Shown here: in pieces, positions 31,924 to 39,875 of the stretch
How positions within the stretch are numbered: the stretch's first letter is position 1
Layout: the number at the start of each line of letters is the position of its first letter
Source: Pseudomonas pudica
GTDB lineage: Bacteria; Pseudomonadota; Gammaproteobacteria; Pseudomonadales; Pseudomonadaceae
DNA length: 60,652 bases
Assembly: GCF_015680405.1 (NCBI RefSeq)
Contig: NZ_JADLJS010000033.1
Coordinates: forward strand, 1-60,652
Direction: 5' to 3'
The notes under the pieces: generated by a model
Told to the model about the DNA's origin: nothing
What the model saw: only the letters and a program-made list of their open reading frames with translations
Database searches by the model: none
Position numbers and translations under genes: made by a program

Positions 31924-32913
31924 ATGAAGTATTTGCGCATGTTATTCGACAATTTCACCCTGGCCTTGCTCGGGGTGGTACTGATTGCCACCGTACTGCC
32001 TTGCTCGGGCGACGGCGCGGTGTACTTTGGCTGGCTGACCAACCTGGCCATCGGCCTGCTGTTTTTCCTGCACGGCGCCAAGCTGTCGCGCGAGGCGATC
32101 ATCGCCGGTGCCGGGCACTGGCGCCTGCACTTGCTGGTGTTCTCCTGCACCTTCGTGCTGTTTCCGCTGCTGGGCCTGGCGTTCAAGCCACTGTTCGTGC
32201 CACTGGTGGGCAACGAGCTGTACCTGGGCGTGCTCTACCTGTGTGCCTTGCCGGCCACCGTGCAGTCGGCCATCGCCTTCACCTCGCTGGCGCGTGGCAA
32301 CGTGCCGGCGGCCATTTGCAGCGCGGCGGCATCCAGCCTGTTGGGCATCTTCCTCACGCCGTTGCTGGTGATGATGTTGCTGGGGGCCAGCGGCGATACC
32401 GGTTCCGGCCTGGATGCGGTGCTGAAGATCACCCTGCAGTTGCTGGTGCCGTTCGTGGCCGGACAGTTTGCCAGGCGTTGGATCGGTGCCTGGGTCAAGC
32501 GCAATGCGCGCTGGCTCAAGGTGGTGGACCAGGGCTCGATCCTGTTGGTGGTCTACACCGCTTTCAGCGAGGCGGTGGTGACCGGGCTGTGGCACACGGT
32601 ATCGCCGCAGCACCTGGCCGGCTTGTTTGCCGTGTGCGGGATTTTGCTGGCGGTGGTGCTGTACGGCACCCGGTTGCTGGGCAAGCTGTTGGGCTTTGAC
32701 CTGGAGGACCGCATTACCATCCTGTTCGCCGGTTCGAAGAAGAGCCTGGCTACCGGCGTGCCAATGGCGCAGGTGCTGTTCGTCGGCAGTGGCATAGGCG
32801 CGATGATCCTGCCGCTGATGCTGTTCCACCAGATCCAGCTGATGGTCTGTGCGGTGCTGGCGCAGCGTTATGCCAGCCGTGGGCAGGTGGCTGAGGAGGC
32901 TTCGGCATCCTGA
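31924..32913 (+). CDS. SBF-like (bile acid:sodium symporter-like, YfeH type) transporter
   Basis: This is a 329-residue inner-membrane protein with about nine to ten hydrophobic segments. The family blocks are GLLFFLHGAKLSREAI, YLCALPATVQSAIAFTSLARGN and the C-terminal FAGSKKSLATGVPMAQVLF. This is the SBF-like family found in many bacteria; transport substrate is not established. The start at 31924 is divergent from ampC, with 119 bases between starts. Confidence 0.88.
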   Translation: MKYLRMLFDNFTLALLGVVLIATVLPCSGDGAVYFGWLTNLAIGLLFFLHGAKLSREAIIAGAGHWRLHLLVFSCTFVLFPLLGLAFKPLFVPLVGNELYLGVLYLCALPATVQSAIAFTSLARGNVPAAICSAAASSLLGIFLTPLLVMMLLGASGDTGSGLDAVLKITLQLLVPFVAGQFARRWIGAWVKRNARWLKVVDQGSILLVVYTAFSEAVVTGLWHTVSPQHLAGLFAVCGILLAVVLYGTRLLGKLLGFDLEDRITILFAGSKKSLATGVPMAQVLFVGSGIGAMILPLMLFHQIQLMVCAVLAQRYASRGQVAEEASAS

Positions 32914-32922
32914 CAGGGCCCT

Positions 32923-33004
32923 ATCGCCGGCAAGCCAGCTCCAACCTCGACCGCATCGATCTCAAGTCATGTGCTATCCCTGTGGGAGCTGGCTTGCCGG
33001 CGAT
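32923..33004. repeat. REP pair (GCCGGCAAGCCAGCTCC subtype)
   Basis: Inverted arms CGCCGGCAAGCCAGCTCC and GGAGCTGGCTTGCCGGCG flank a spacer between convergent genes. Confidence 0.8.
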
Positions 33005-33026
33005 GAGCTGCGAAGCAGCCCCTGGC

Positions 33027-33620
33027 TTATCTGGCCTGTCCTGAAGTGCGCTCGCGCAGCGCCTTGCTTACCTCGCCCTCGATCTTGTAGGCCGGCGCTT
33101 CCAGGTCGTCGTAGTTGCGCGTATAGCGCCGGGCGAACTCTTCCACACCCAGCTGCTGATACTGCTGCACATGCTTGAGCTCGTGCGCCCACAACGCGAC
33201 GTTGTCCTCGGCATCGGCGGGGCGGCGGAAGATGATCGTGTCGATAAGCGTCACGGCGTTCACGTCGGGGTTCTGCAGCAGCGCATTGGCTGCGCTCATC
33301 TGCTGTTCATCACCTACCCGGAAGCGCGCCGCGTCGAGCACGGCAAAGTCGTACCAGGGTTCGAGTTGCGCACGGATATGCAACGGGATCGGCTCGACGC
33401 CGGCGGCGGTGGCTTCGTCGCGAGCCTGTTGCAGGGCGTAGGTCAGGCTGGACGAAGCCAACACTTCCACATCCTTGAAAATCTGCCCGGCCTGCCCAGG
33501 GTCGATGGGTGCACAGAAACATCCCATCAGGCACACCTGGTACTGCCCTGGCGGGCAGGCCTGTTCGGCAAGTGCGGGCAGGCTCAACAGTAGCCCCAGC
33601 AGTAGGCTAATCCGCTTCAT
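33027..33620 (-). CDS. Secreted HExxH-motif protein (DUF4157-like)
   Basis: This is a 197-residue exported protein with a signal peptide (1-18, ending ALA), then a Cys-rich start (CPPGQYQVCLMGCFC, four cysteines likely in disulfides) and a C-terminal segment with HELKHVQQY, an HExxH zinc-protease-type motif, followed by EEFARRYTRNYDDLEAPAY. This resembles the DUF4157 domain, but I am not certain of the family. The start at 33620 overlaps the tetR stop by 14 bases. Confidence 0.7.
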   Translation of the reverse strand: MKRISLLLGLLLSLPALAEQACPPGQYQVCLMGCFCAPIDPGQAGQIFKDVEVLASSSLTYALQQARDEATAAGVEPIPLHIRAQLEPWYDFAVLDAARFRVGDEQQMSAANALLQNPDVNAVTLIDTIIFRRPADAEDNVALWAHELKHVQQYQQLGVEEFARRYTRNYDDLEAPAYKIEGEVSKALRERTSGQAR

Positions 33621-34170
33621 GCAGGGCCTTCTCGACAAAGTGGCGGCTGGCGTCCAGTACCTGCGATTGCACGCTTTCCGTGGCCAGCATGCGCCCGACC
33701 AGCAAGGCGCCGACGCATTGGCTGATCAGCACCCAGGCCAACTCGTCGTCCTCCAGGGTCGCGCTGCAGGCCTGGTGCAGTTCCACCAGCCAATGCTCGG
33801 CCACGGCGCGCACCGGTGTTTCGGCCCGGGCGATCTCCACCCCCAATGGCGGCAGCGGGCAGCCACCTTCGGCATTGTGCAGGTGAGCCAGGCTCAGGTA
33901 CTGCTGCAGGCAACGGCCCAGGCGTTCGCGGCTGGCCTCCTGGTTGGCCAGGCGCGCCAGCGGGCTGTTGCACAGTTCCTGCCGCACCACCTCGGTGAAC
34001 AGGTCGTCCTTGGACGGGAAGTGGTTGTAGAAGGCGCCGCCGGTCAGGCCGATCGCCTTCATCAGCCCGGCCACGCCGGTGCTGGAAAAGCCCCCGCGTT
34101 TGGCCAGCGCGCCGCTGCTGGCCAGCAGCCGCTCGCGGGTTTGCTGCTTGTGTTCATTGGTGTAGCGCAT
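33607..34170 (-). CDS. TetR-family transcriptional regulator
   Basis: This is a 187-residue repressor. The N-terminal HTH (about 8-55) includes GFSSTGVAGLMKAIGLTGGAFYNHFPSKDDLF; the C-terminal ligand domain contains GGCPLPPLG. The gene is divergent from the SDR gene with 89 bases between starts, and a perfect 7-bp palindrome typical of TetR operators lies in that gap. It probably represses the SDR/isomerase-like genes and itself with the HExxH gene. Confidence 0.9.
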   Translation of the reverse strand: MRYTNEHKQQTRERLLASSGALAKRGGFSSTGVAGLMKAIGLTGGAFYNHFPSKDDLFTEVVRQELCNSPLARLANQEASRERLGRCLQQYLSLAHLHNAEGGCPLPPLGVEIARAETPVRAVAEHWLVELHQACSATLEDDELAWVLISQCVGALLVGRMLATESVQSQVLDASRHFVEKALHEAD

Positions 34171-34222
34171 TCAATTGCCTCTGCAGGCGGGCTTGACGGT
34201 GGCGGCGATCATAACATAGCGT

Positions 34223-34237
34223 TCGTTTACTAAACGA
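34223..34237. promoter_or_regulatory. TetR-type operator
   Basis: TCGTTTA-C-TAAACGA is an exact palindrome in the divergent promoter region between tetR and the SDR gene. Confidence 0.75.
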
Positions 34238-34259
34238 TCATTCACCAATGGAGGCAGGC

Positions 34260-34991
34260 ATGGCAGAACAACAAAAAGTGGTGCTCGTGATTGGCGCGGG
34301 GGATGCTACCGGCGGCGAGATCGCCAAGCGCTTTGCGCGCGAGGGCTACATTGCCTGTGTTACCCGGCGCCAGGCGGACAAGTTGCAGCCGCTGCTGGAC
34401 GAAATCCGCGCTGCGGGCGGCCAGGCCCACGGTTTTGGCTCCGATGCGCGCAAGGAGGAGGAGGTGGCGGCGCTGGTCGAAACCATCGAGCGTGATATCG
34501 GCCCGATCGAAGCGTTTGTTTTCAATATCGGTGCCAATGTGCCCTGTAGCATTCTCGAGGAGACCCCGCGCAAATACTTCAAGGTCTGGGAGATGGCCTG
34601 TTTTGCCGGTTTCCTCACCGCCCAGGCGGTAGCCCGGCGCATGGTGCAACGCGAGCGTGGCACCATCCTGTTTACCGGCGCCACTGCTGGCACCCGTGGC
34701 GCGGCGGGCTTCGCGGCATTCGCCGGGGCCAAGCATGCCTTGCGCGCCCTGGCCCAGAGCATGGCGCGCGAACTGGGGCCGCGGAACATCCATGTCGCCC
34801 ACGTGGTGGTTGACGGGGCCATCGACACCGCCTTCATCCGTGACACTTTCCCCGAGCGCTATGCCCTCAAGGACCAGGATGGCATCCTTGACCCGGCCCA
34901 TATCGCCGACAGCTACTGGTTCCTGCATGCGCAACCACGCGACGCCTGGACATTCGAGTTGGACCTGCGCCCCTGGATGGAACGCTGGTAA
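34260..34991 (+). CDS. Short-chain dehydrogenase/reductase-fold protein lacking the catalytic Tyr
   Basis: This is a 243-residue Rossmann-fold protein. The dinucleotide loop GAGDATGGEIA (about 13-23) and the NIGAN motif are present. At the active site the usual Ser and Tyr are replaced: FTGATAG where SDRs have a Ser, and FAGAK where SDRs have YxxxK; the Lys is kept. Either it is a divergent subfamily with other chemistry or a non-catalytic member. GGAGGCAGGC precedes the ATG at 34260. The isomerase-like gene follows after 29 bases. Confidence 0.85.
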   Translation: MAEQQKVVLVIGAGDATGGEIAKRFAREGYIACVTRRQADKLQPLLDEIRAAGGQAHGFGSDARKEEEVAALVETIERDIGPIEAFVFNIGANVPCSILEETPRKYFKVWEMACFAGFLTAQAVARRMVQRERGTILFTGATAGTRGAAGFAAFAGAKHALRALAQSMARELGPRNIHVAHVVVDGAIDTAFIRDTFPERYALKDQDGILDPAHIADSYWFLHAQPRDAWTFELDLRPWMERW

Positions 34992-35020
34992 GCCCCTTTC
35001 ACAGAGCAAGGACCGTAACC

Positions 35021-35632
35021 ATGCGCAACACTGTCGATTTCTTCTTTGACCTGGGCAGCCCGGCCAGCTATCTGGCCTGGACCCAACTGCCCGACCTGTG
35101 TGCCCGCCAGGGCGCCACACTGCGCTACCGGCCGATGCTGCTGGGCGGGGTTTTCCAGGCCACCGGCAACGCCTCGCCGGTGATGATCCCGGCCAAGGGC
35201 CGTTACATGTTCACCGACCTGGCGCGCTTCGCTGCGCGCTATGGGGTACCGTTGGAGTGGCCGCCGGGGTTCCCGATCAATACCTTGACCCTGATGCGCG
35301 GGGCAGTGGGCACCCAGTTGCGTTCGCCGGAGCGGTTCGAGGCGTTGCTGGCGGTGCTGTTCAATGGGCTGTTTGCGCAGCGCCGCAACCTGGGCGATAG
35401 CGCCATCCTTGACGACACGCTCAGGCAGGGCGGCTTCGACCCGCAGGCGTTTCGCGCGCTGGCGGCTGATGACGAGGTGAAGGCCGCGCTCAGGCTCGCG
35501 ACCGAAGAGGCAGTGGAGCGCGGGGTGTTCGGCGCGCCGACCTGTTTTGTCGGTGATGAGATGTTCTTCGGGCAGGACCGCCTGGACTTTGTCGAAGAGG
35601 CGCTGCGTCAGGGTGTCGACAGCCTTGCCTGA
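35021..35632 (+). CDS. 2-hydroxychromene-2-carboxylate isomerase-like protein (DsbA/GST-kappa fold)
   Basis: This is a 203-residue cytoplasmic protein with the DsbA-like/GST kappa fold. FFFDLGSPASYLA (8-20) carries the Ser used for glutathione activation in HCCA isomerase, and FGAPTCFVGDEMFFGQDRLDFV is the conserved C-terminal block. Known members isomerise a ring-cleavage product in naphthalene degradation; here no aromatic pathway is nearby and the TetR/SDR context suggests a glutathione-dependent detoxification role. Confidence 0.85.
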   Translation: MRNTVDFFFDLGSPASYLAWTQLPDLCARQGATLRYRPMLLGGVFQATGNASPVMIPAKGRYMFTDLARFAARYGVPLEWPPGFPINTLTLMRGAVGTQLRSPERFEALLAVLFNGLFAQRRNLGDSAILDDTLRQGGFDPQAFRALAADDEVKAALRLATEEAVERGVFGAPTCFVGDEMFFGQDRLDFVEEALRQGVDSLA

Positions 35633-35637
35633 AGGCG

Positions 35638-35707
35638 CCCCTCCCACAGGGTTTGCGCGTTCCCCGTGGGAGCGGCTTCAGCCGCGAACACCAGCAAAGC
35701 CGGTGCC
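35638..35707. repeat. REP element behind the isomerase-like gene
   Basis: A partial CTCCCACAGG arm is followed by GTGGGAGCGGCTTCAGCCGC and a GCCGGTGCC end. Confidence 0.7.
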
Positions 35708-35726
35708 ATCCCCTTGCATAAAGCAG

Positions 35727-36272
35727 TCAGAAGTTCGCCGGGGTGTTGGCGCTGATGATCTCGGCCTCGTCCGGGCCGATGTTCTTGAAGCTGTGGGGCA
35801 AGGTAGTGGGGATGTAATACCCGTCGCCCGAGTTGAGCACACTCACCTGGCCATCGACCCACAACTCGACGGTGCCGCGGGTGACCAGGCCGCACTCTTC
35901 ACCCTCGGCATGCACGATCGGTTCTCCCGAATCGGCGCCCGGTGCATACAGTTCACGCAGCATGCGCATTTGTCGGCCTTCGACGCTGGCGCCGACCAGC
36001 AGCATGCGCAGGCCGTTGCGGCCCAGGTCTGGCTGCTCGCTGCCACGGAACACGTAGCGCTCTTCGCGCACCGGCTCGTCGAAACTGAAGAACTCCGCCA
36101 GACTCATCGGAATGCCTTCGAGCAGTTTTTTAAGGGAACTGACCGAAGGGCTGACGCGATTCTGCTCGATCTGCGAGATCGTCGAATTGGTCAGCCCGCT
36201 GCGGCGGGCCAATTCCCGTTGGGAGAGGTTGTTGCGTTCACGCACCAGTTTGAGTCGCGTCCCCGTGTCCAT
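35727..36272 (-). CDS. PuuR-like XRE/cupin transcriptional regulator
   Basis: This is a 181-residue regulator with an N-terminal HTH (about 5-60, RLKLVRERNNLSQRELARRSGLTNSTISQIEQNRVSP and onward) and a C-terminal cupin (about 105-178; EGEECGLVTRGTVELWVDGQ). The pattern matches PuuR, the repressor of putrescine catabolism. No puu genes lie in this window, so targets are elsewhere. AAGGCGG precedes the ATG. The upstream MFS gene ends 81 bases before it on the same strand. Confidence 0.85.
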   Translation of the reverse strand: MDTGTRLKLVRERNNLSQRELARRSGLTNSTISQIEQNRVSPSVSSLKKLLEGIPMSLAEFFSFDEPVREERYVFRGSEQPDLGRNGLRMLLVGASVEGRQMRMLRELYAPGADSGEPIVHAEGEECGLVTRGTVELWVDGQVSVLNSGDGYYIPTTLPHSFKNIGPDEAEIISANTPANF

Positions 36273-36353
36273 AGCCGCCTTGTAATCAGAGGTGTCAATA
36301 ATAATGAGCGATGCGCATTAAAACACACTCTGCGCGCTTGCGCGCTGTGCTTG

Positions 36354-37559
36354 TCAGGCCCGCTGATCGCGGGGCATCGGCCATAACCCGACCAGCAGTA
36401 GCAGCGCCGCCACCGCCAGGAATGGCAAGCGTGGATCGACCGCATAAACCAGGGTGCCGGCCAGCGGCCCGATCACCGCTCCCATGCCCTGAGCAGCACC
36501 GATGGAGCCGGCCGTGGCACCCTGCTCGGACGCATGCATGGCATTGGCCGCCAGCGCTGAAAATGCCGGGAAGACAAAGCCCATGCCCGCTGCCGCGACA
36601 AAGTAGCAAGCCCACAGCCAGGGCGCCGTGGTGGCCAGCGAGCCGCAGGCAAAGCCCAGGGCCGAAACCGTGGCGCCGACCCGGATCATCTTCAACGGCG
36701 GCCATTCCAACTGGCGCAGCAGCACCTGCGCCAGGATCAGCGCCACGCCCACCGTGGTCAGGGCGATGCCAGCGGCCTGGGCAGCCTCGGCAGGGCCCAG
36801 GTGCAGGCGGTCGAGGGCGAAGAAACCGACGATGATCTGCGATACCGTGACACTGAGCATGGCGCTGAACGCCACCAGCAAAGGCCGGCGCAGGCGTGGG
36901 TCGTTCAGCCGCACCGGGCTGGGGGCATGGCTGTGCGGCAGCGCCTGCGGCTTGAGTGTGAACAGCAGGACCAGAAAGGCACTGGCCGGCAGCAGCGACA
37001 TGATATGGAACGGCAGGCTCAGGCTATGCCGCGCCAGCAGCGCCGCCAGTGCCGGCCCCACCACCAGGCCGACGGCGTTGGCCGCCCCCAGCGAGGCCAT
37101 GGCCCGGGCCCGGCGTTGCGGTTCGACATGGTCGGCGATCAGCGCATTGCAGCCCACCGGGATGGCAGCATAGAAGGCGCCGATACAGCCGCGCGCGACC
37201 ACAAGGCCGATGAAGGCCAAAGTCGCCCCCGGCAGCCAGCGCAGTGCACCTTCTACGAACAGGCACAGCAGCCAGTAGGCCAGGGTGAAACCGGCGCTAC
37301 CCAGCAGCAGGATGCGCCGACGGCCCAGGCGGTCTGCGGCGCGCCCCCAGGGCCGTGCCAGCAGCACCCAGACCACGCCCGCCACGGTCACGGCGGCACC
37401 GGCTTGCCAGGTGGCCATGCCGAGCTGGCGGGCGATCGGGCCGATCAGGGCGACGAAGGCCATCATCGACATGGTACAGGCCATGTTGGCCAGCAGCAGG
37501 GGGCGCAGGTCCAGGGTTCTGGCGGGTGCGAGTGTGGCAGGATCCTTTGCGACGTTCAT
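36354..37559 (-). CDS. MFS transporter
   Basis: This is a 401-residue inner-membrane transporter with 12 hydrophobic segments. The MFS loop 2-3 signature is seen in GRAADRLGRRR (about 72-82). The Met-rich first segment (MACTMSMMAFVALIG) and GCNALIADHVEPQRRARAM are distinctive. Efflux of a small molecule is likely; I cannot assign a substrate. The ribosome site is weak. Confidence 0.87.
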   Translation of the reverse strand: MNVAKDPATLAPARTLDLRPLLLANMACTMSMMAFVALIGPIARQLGMATWQAGAAVTVAGVVWVLLARPWGRAADRLGRRRILLLGSAGFTLAYWLLCLFVEGALRWLPGATLAFIGLVVARGCIGAFYAAIPVGCNALIADHVEPQRRARAMASLGAANAVGLVVGPALAALLARHSLSLPFHIMSLLPASAFLVLLFTLKPQALPHSHAPSPVRLNDPRLRRPLLVAFSAMLSVTVSQIIVGFFALDRLHLGPAEAAQAAGIALTTVGVALILAQVLLRQLEWPPLKMIRVGATVSALGFACGSLATTAPWLWACYFVAAAGMGFVFPAFSALAANAMHASEQGATAGSIGAAQGMGAVIGPLAGTLVYAVDPRLPFLAVAALLLLVGLWPMPRDQRA

Positions 37560-37646
37560 AGGGCAGTCCAGGGCGGCACGGCAAATAAAAGCCGATCTTG
37601 TTGGGAATTATTATCGATTGTCGAGCGCCCCCTGGGTTGCCGAGCG

Positions 37647-38180
37647 TCATTCGCCGCGGCGCAGTGGGCCAGGCCACATGCTACGCAACACGCCATCGCG
37701 GCGCACCCATGCATGCATCAAGGCCGCACCCACATGCACCAGCACCGTGGCGAACAATAGGTAGCCAGCCCAGCCATGGGCCTGACGCAGCACGGCGTAC
37801 AACTGCAAGTCATGCGGGGCAATCGCCGGCAAGCCCAGCGGGCGCGGGTAGCCACCGGCCGACAGCATGGCCCAACCCAGCAGCGGCATGGCCAGCATCA
37901 GACCATAGAGCAGCAGGTGCGACGCCCCGGCGGCCCAGCGTTGCAGCGCAGGCAGGTCGCGTGGCAGGACTGGGTGGGGCAGGGCCAGGCGTACGCCGAT
38001 GCGCAGCAGTACCAGCACAAGCAGGGCCAGGCCGGTGGCCTTGTGCAACCCGATCAGCACGGGGTGGCGCGGCGAAAGGTCGGCGACCATGCTCACACCG
38101 ATGAACAACATGGCCAGGATCAGTACGGCCATCAGCCAGTGCAACAGGCGGGCGAAGGGGTGGAAGGCGTCGGTTTTCAT
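37647..38180 (-). CDS. Cytochrome b561 family protein
   Basis: This is a 177-residue membrane protein with four hydrophobic segments and b-type heme ligands: His in RLLHWLMA (about residue 14), LHKATG (about 45), and later HGWAGYLLFATVLVHVGA (about 137-154). These proteins move electrons between quinol and periplasmic partners. Its start overlaps the stop of the catalase-family gene (ATGA), so the two are coupled and probably work together. Confidence 0.92.
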   Translation of the reverse strand: MKTDAFHPFARLLHWLMAVLILAMLFIGVSMVADLSPRHPVLIGLHKATGLALLVLVLLRIGVRLALPHPVLPRDLPALQRWAAGASHLLLYGLMLAMPLLGWAMLSAGGYPRPLGLPAIAPHDLQLYAVLRQAHGWAGYLLFATVLVHVGAALMHAWVRRDGVLRSMWPGPLRRGE

Positions 38181-39229
38181 GGGTGGGCTCCGGTACCGAG
38201 CGATTCGCGGCTGCGGCGGTTGAAGGATTCCGAGTAGGCGGCCGAACGGGCGGCGAGAATCGGGTCGGCGGAAGCCTGGATGCCCCGGGGCAGGATCAGC
38301 GGATCGAAGTTGAGGTCGCGGCAGGCACCTTGCTCGGGGCCGTCGACCTGCTCCAGTACCAGCGTGCCGGCGTCTACGCTGCGCCGTTCGGCAGGCCAGG
38401 GGCTGGCAGGGTCGTCCACCGCGTCCCCAGGTTCCGCCAGCACCAGGCGCAGGGTCCAGCGCAACGGGCCTTGGGCCAGCCGTTGCTGCAGGTCATGCTG
38501 CAGGAACTGTTTGTCATCGACTTGGGCAGGCAGGGCGGCAAACGCCGTTTGCGGCTCCAGTTGCCAACGCACGGGGTGGGCTGCGCCGCTTGCGTCGATC
38601 AGACGGAACGCGTTGATGCTGTGGTACTGGGTGCTGGCAAAGCTGTTGCTGGGTTTGTAGCCCGCCGCCCATTGGCGAAACGCCGCGCTTTCCGGGTGGG
38701 CGGCGAAGAACGCCTGCAGTCTGCCAGGGTCTGGTTTGCCGGTGGCAGGGTTCGGCGCCCCCGCCAACACCTGTTCATAGAAGGCTTGTGGCGTACTTAC
38801 AGCCAGTACCGGCGGGTTGTTCATGCCGGTACGCCAGACCTGCCCGTCGTCGGTGCTCAGCTCGATGGCCAGGCTGCGCACCGGTATGCCGGTGTCCGGC
38901 GCGAACGGGTTGGCGCCGCCAATGGCGAAGCGGCCGATCACTGGCACCCGCGGCTGGCTGAACGCCCGCGCCGTGGACAGGCTGGCGGCCTGCCCGCTGG
39001 GCTGGAAGTAGCCGCTGACGCACAGGCCCTTGGCGTGGTTTTTCCGGTAACCCGGGTAATGCCCGGCCTGGGCTTCGAAGGTGTCGATGATGCGCTGTGG
39101 GGTCAGGCGGGTTTCGCCAAACCAGCCGGCGGCATAGGCAAAGGCGGCGCCCGCGCCCAGCATCACGGCGCCGATGGCGGCCAGGCGCAGGGCCTTGGCC
39201 GGGCCGTGCAGGGGTGAGTTCATGGTCAT
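38177..39229 (-). CDS. Catalase-family heme protein (SrpA-like), membrane-anchored
   Basis: The 350-residue protein has an N-terminal membrane anchor or signal (about 12-35) and a small-catalase core. The distal heme side shows His in RKNHAKGLCVSGYF (about 65), and the proximal heme ligand Tyr is in RSAAYSESFNRR (about 334) with the neighbouring Arg. The activity may be peroxidase rather than full catalase. Export places it facing the periplasm beside its coupled cytochrome b561. ATGs at 39229 and 39223 are both possible. An ECF-type promoter lies 28 bases upstream. Confidence 0.88.
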   Translation of the reverse strand: MTMNSPLHGPAKALRLAAIGAVMLGAGAAFAYAAGWFGETRLTPQRIIDTFEAQAGHYPGYRKNHAKGLCVSGYFQPSGQAASLSTARAFSQPRVPVIGRFAIGGANPFAPDTGIPVRSLAIELSTDDGQVWRTGMNNPPVLAVSTPQAFYEQVLAGAPNPATGKPDPGRLQAFFAAHPESAAFRQWAAGYKPSNSFASTQYHSINAFRLIDASGAAHPVRWQLEPQTAFAALPAQVDDKQFLQHDLQQRLAQGPLRWTLRLVLAEPGDAVDDPASPWPAERRSVDAGTLVLEQVDGPEQGACRDLNFDPLILPRGIQASADPILAARSAAYSESFNRRSRESLGTGAHP

Positions 39230-39256
39230 TGTCCGGTTAGGTGAAGGTGCCGGTAC

Positions 39257-39282
39257 GACGGTGCAGGGAAAAACTTATTCCC
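39257..39282 (-). promoter_or_regulatory. ECF sigma promoter for the catalase/cytochrome b561 operon
   Basis: On the minus strand GGGAATAA (39282-39275) and CGTC (39260-39257) are separated by 14 bases, the layout of an ECF -35/-10 pair. The same pair with the same spacing occurs in the other direction at 39288-39313. Confidence 0.8.
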
Positions 39283-39287
39283 TTGCC

Positions 39288-39313
39288 GGGAATAAATTTT
39301 CCTCACAGGCGTC
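39288..39313 (+). promoter_or_regulatory. ECF sigma promoter for the sigma/anti-sigma operon (autoregulatory)
   Basis: GGGAATAA (39288-39295), 14 bases, then CGTC (39310-39313). It lies 40 bases before the sigma factor ATG and faces away from its twin on the minus strand. Confidence 0.8.
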
Positions 39314-39353
39314 TGCCTCTTACACTGACAGCCCCAGAGGCCGGGACTTTGCC

Positions 39354-39875
39354 ATGCATGATCTGGATGACCACCAGTGGCGCGAGCTGCTGGCCCGCCT
39401 GCGCCGCTTTGCCGTATGGCTGACCCGCGAGCCGGGTAGCGCCGATGACCTGGTGCAGGCCACGGTCGAGCGGGCCTTGAGCCGGCGCGACCAGCAACGC
39501 GACGCCGATGCTCTGCGGGCCTGGCTGTTCACCATCCTTTATCGGCTGTTCCTCGACGGCAAGCGCCGCGAGCGCCTGCATGCGCGCTGGCTGTCCTGGT
39601 TCGGCCGCGGCGAGCGCGACGACGAGCCGGTTGGCGACAACCTCGAGGCCATTGTCCTGGCCCAGGCAGACCTGCAGGCTTTCGCCCGGCTCACGGCAGA
39701 ACAGCGTGCGTTGCTGCTGCTGGTCAGCATCGAAGGTTTGAGCTACAAGGAGGCCGCCCAGGCCCTGGGTATCCCTATCGGCACTGTGATGTCGCGCCTG
39801 TCGCGCGCCCGCAATGCCTTGCGCGAACTGACCGAGGGCAGCCCCCAGCCCCCGGCCTTGCGGAGACTGAAATGA
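39354..39875 (+). CDS. ECF (group IV) sigma factor
   Basis: This is a 173-residue sigma factor with region 2 (about 8-75; SADDLVQATVERALSRRDQQR, RAWLFTILYRLFLDGKRR) and region 4 (about 108-160; VSIEGLSYKEAAQALGIPIGTVMSRLSRARNALRE). Regions 1 and 3 are absent, as in all ECF sigmas. Its stop overlaps the anti-sigma start (ATGA). The two matched divergent promoters beside it argue that it transcribes itself and the catalase operon. Confidence 0.95.
   Translation: MHDLDDHQWRELLARLRRFAVWLTREPGSADDLVQATVERALSRRDQQRDADALRAWLFTILYRLFLDGKRRERLHARWLSWFGRGERDDEPVGDNLEAIVLAQADLQAFARLTAEQRALLLLVSIEGLSYKEAAQALGIPIGTVMSRLSRARNALRELTEGSPQPPALRRLK

Noticed and set aside
36298..36320. AT-rich element upstream of the PuuR-like gene resembling a Fur site
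   Set aside because: It has no convincing dyad and matches few consensus positions.
37600..37620. Possible Fur box (GATAATAATT) upstream of the MFS gene
   Set aside because: Only the first half of the consensus matches; the second half does not.
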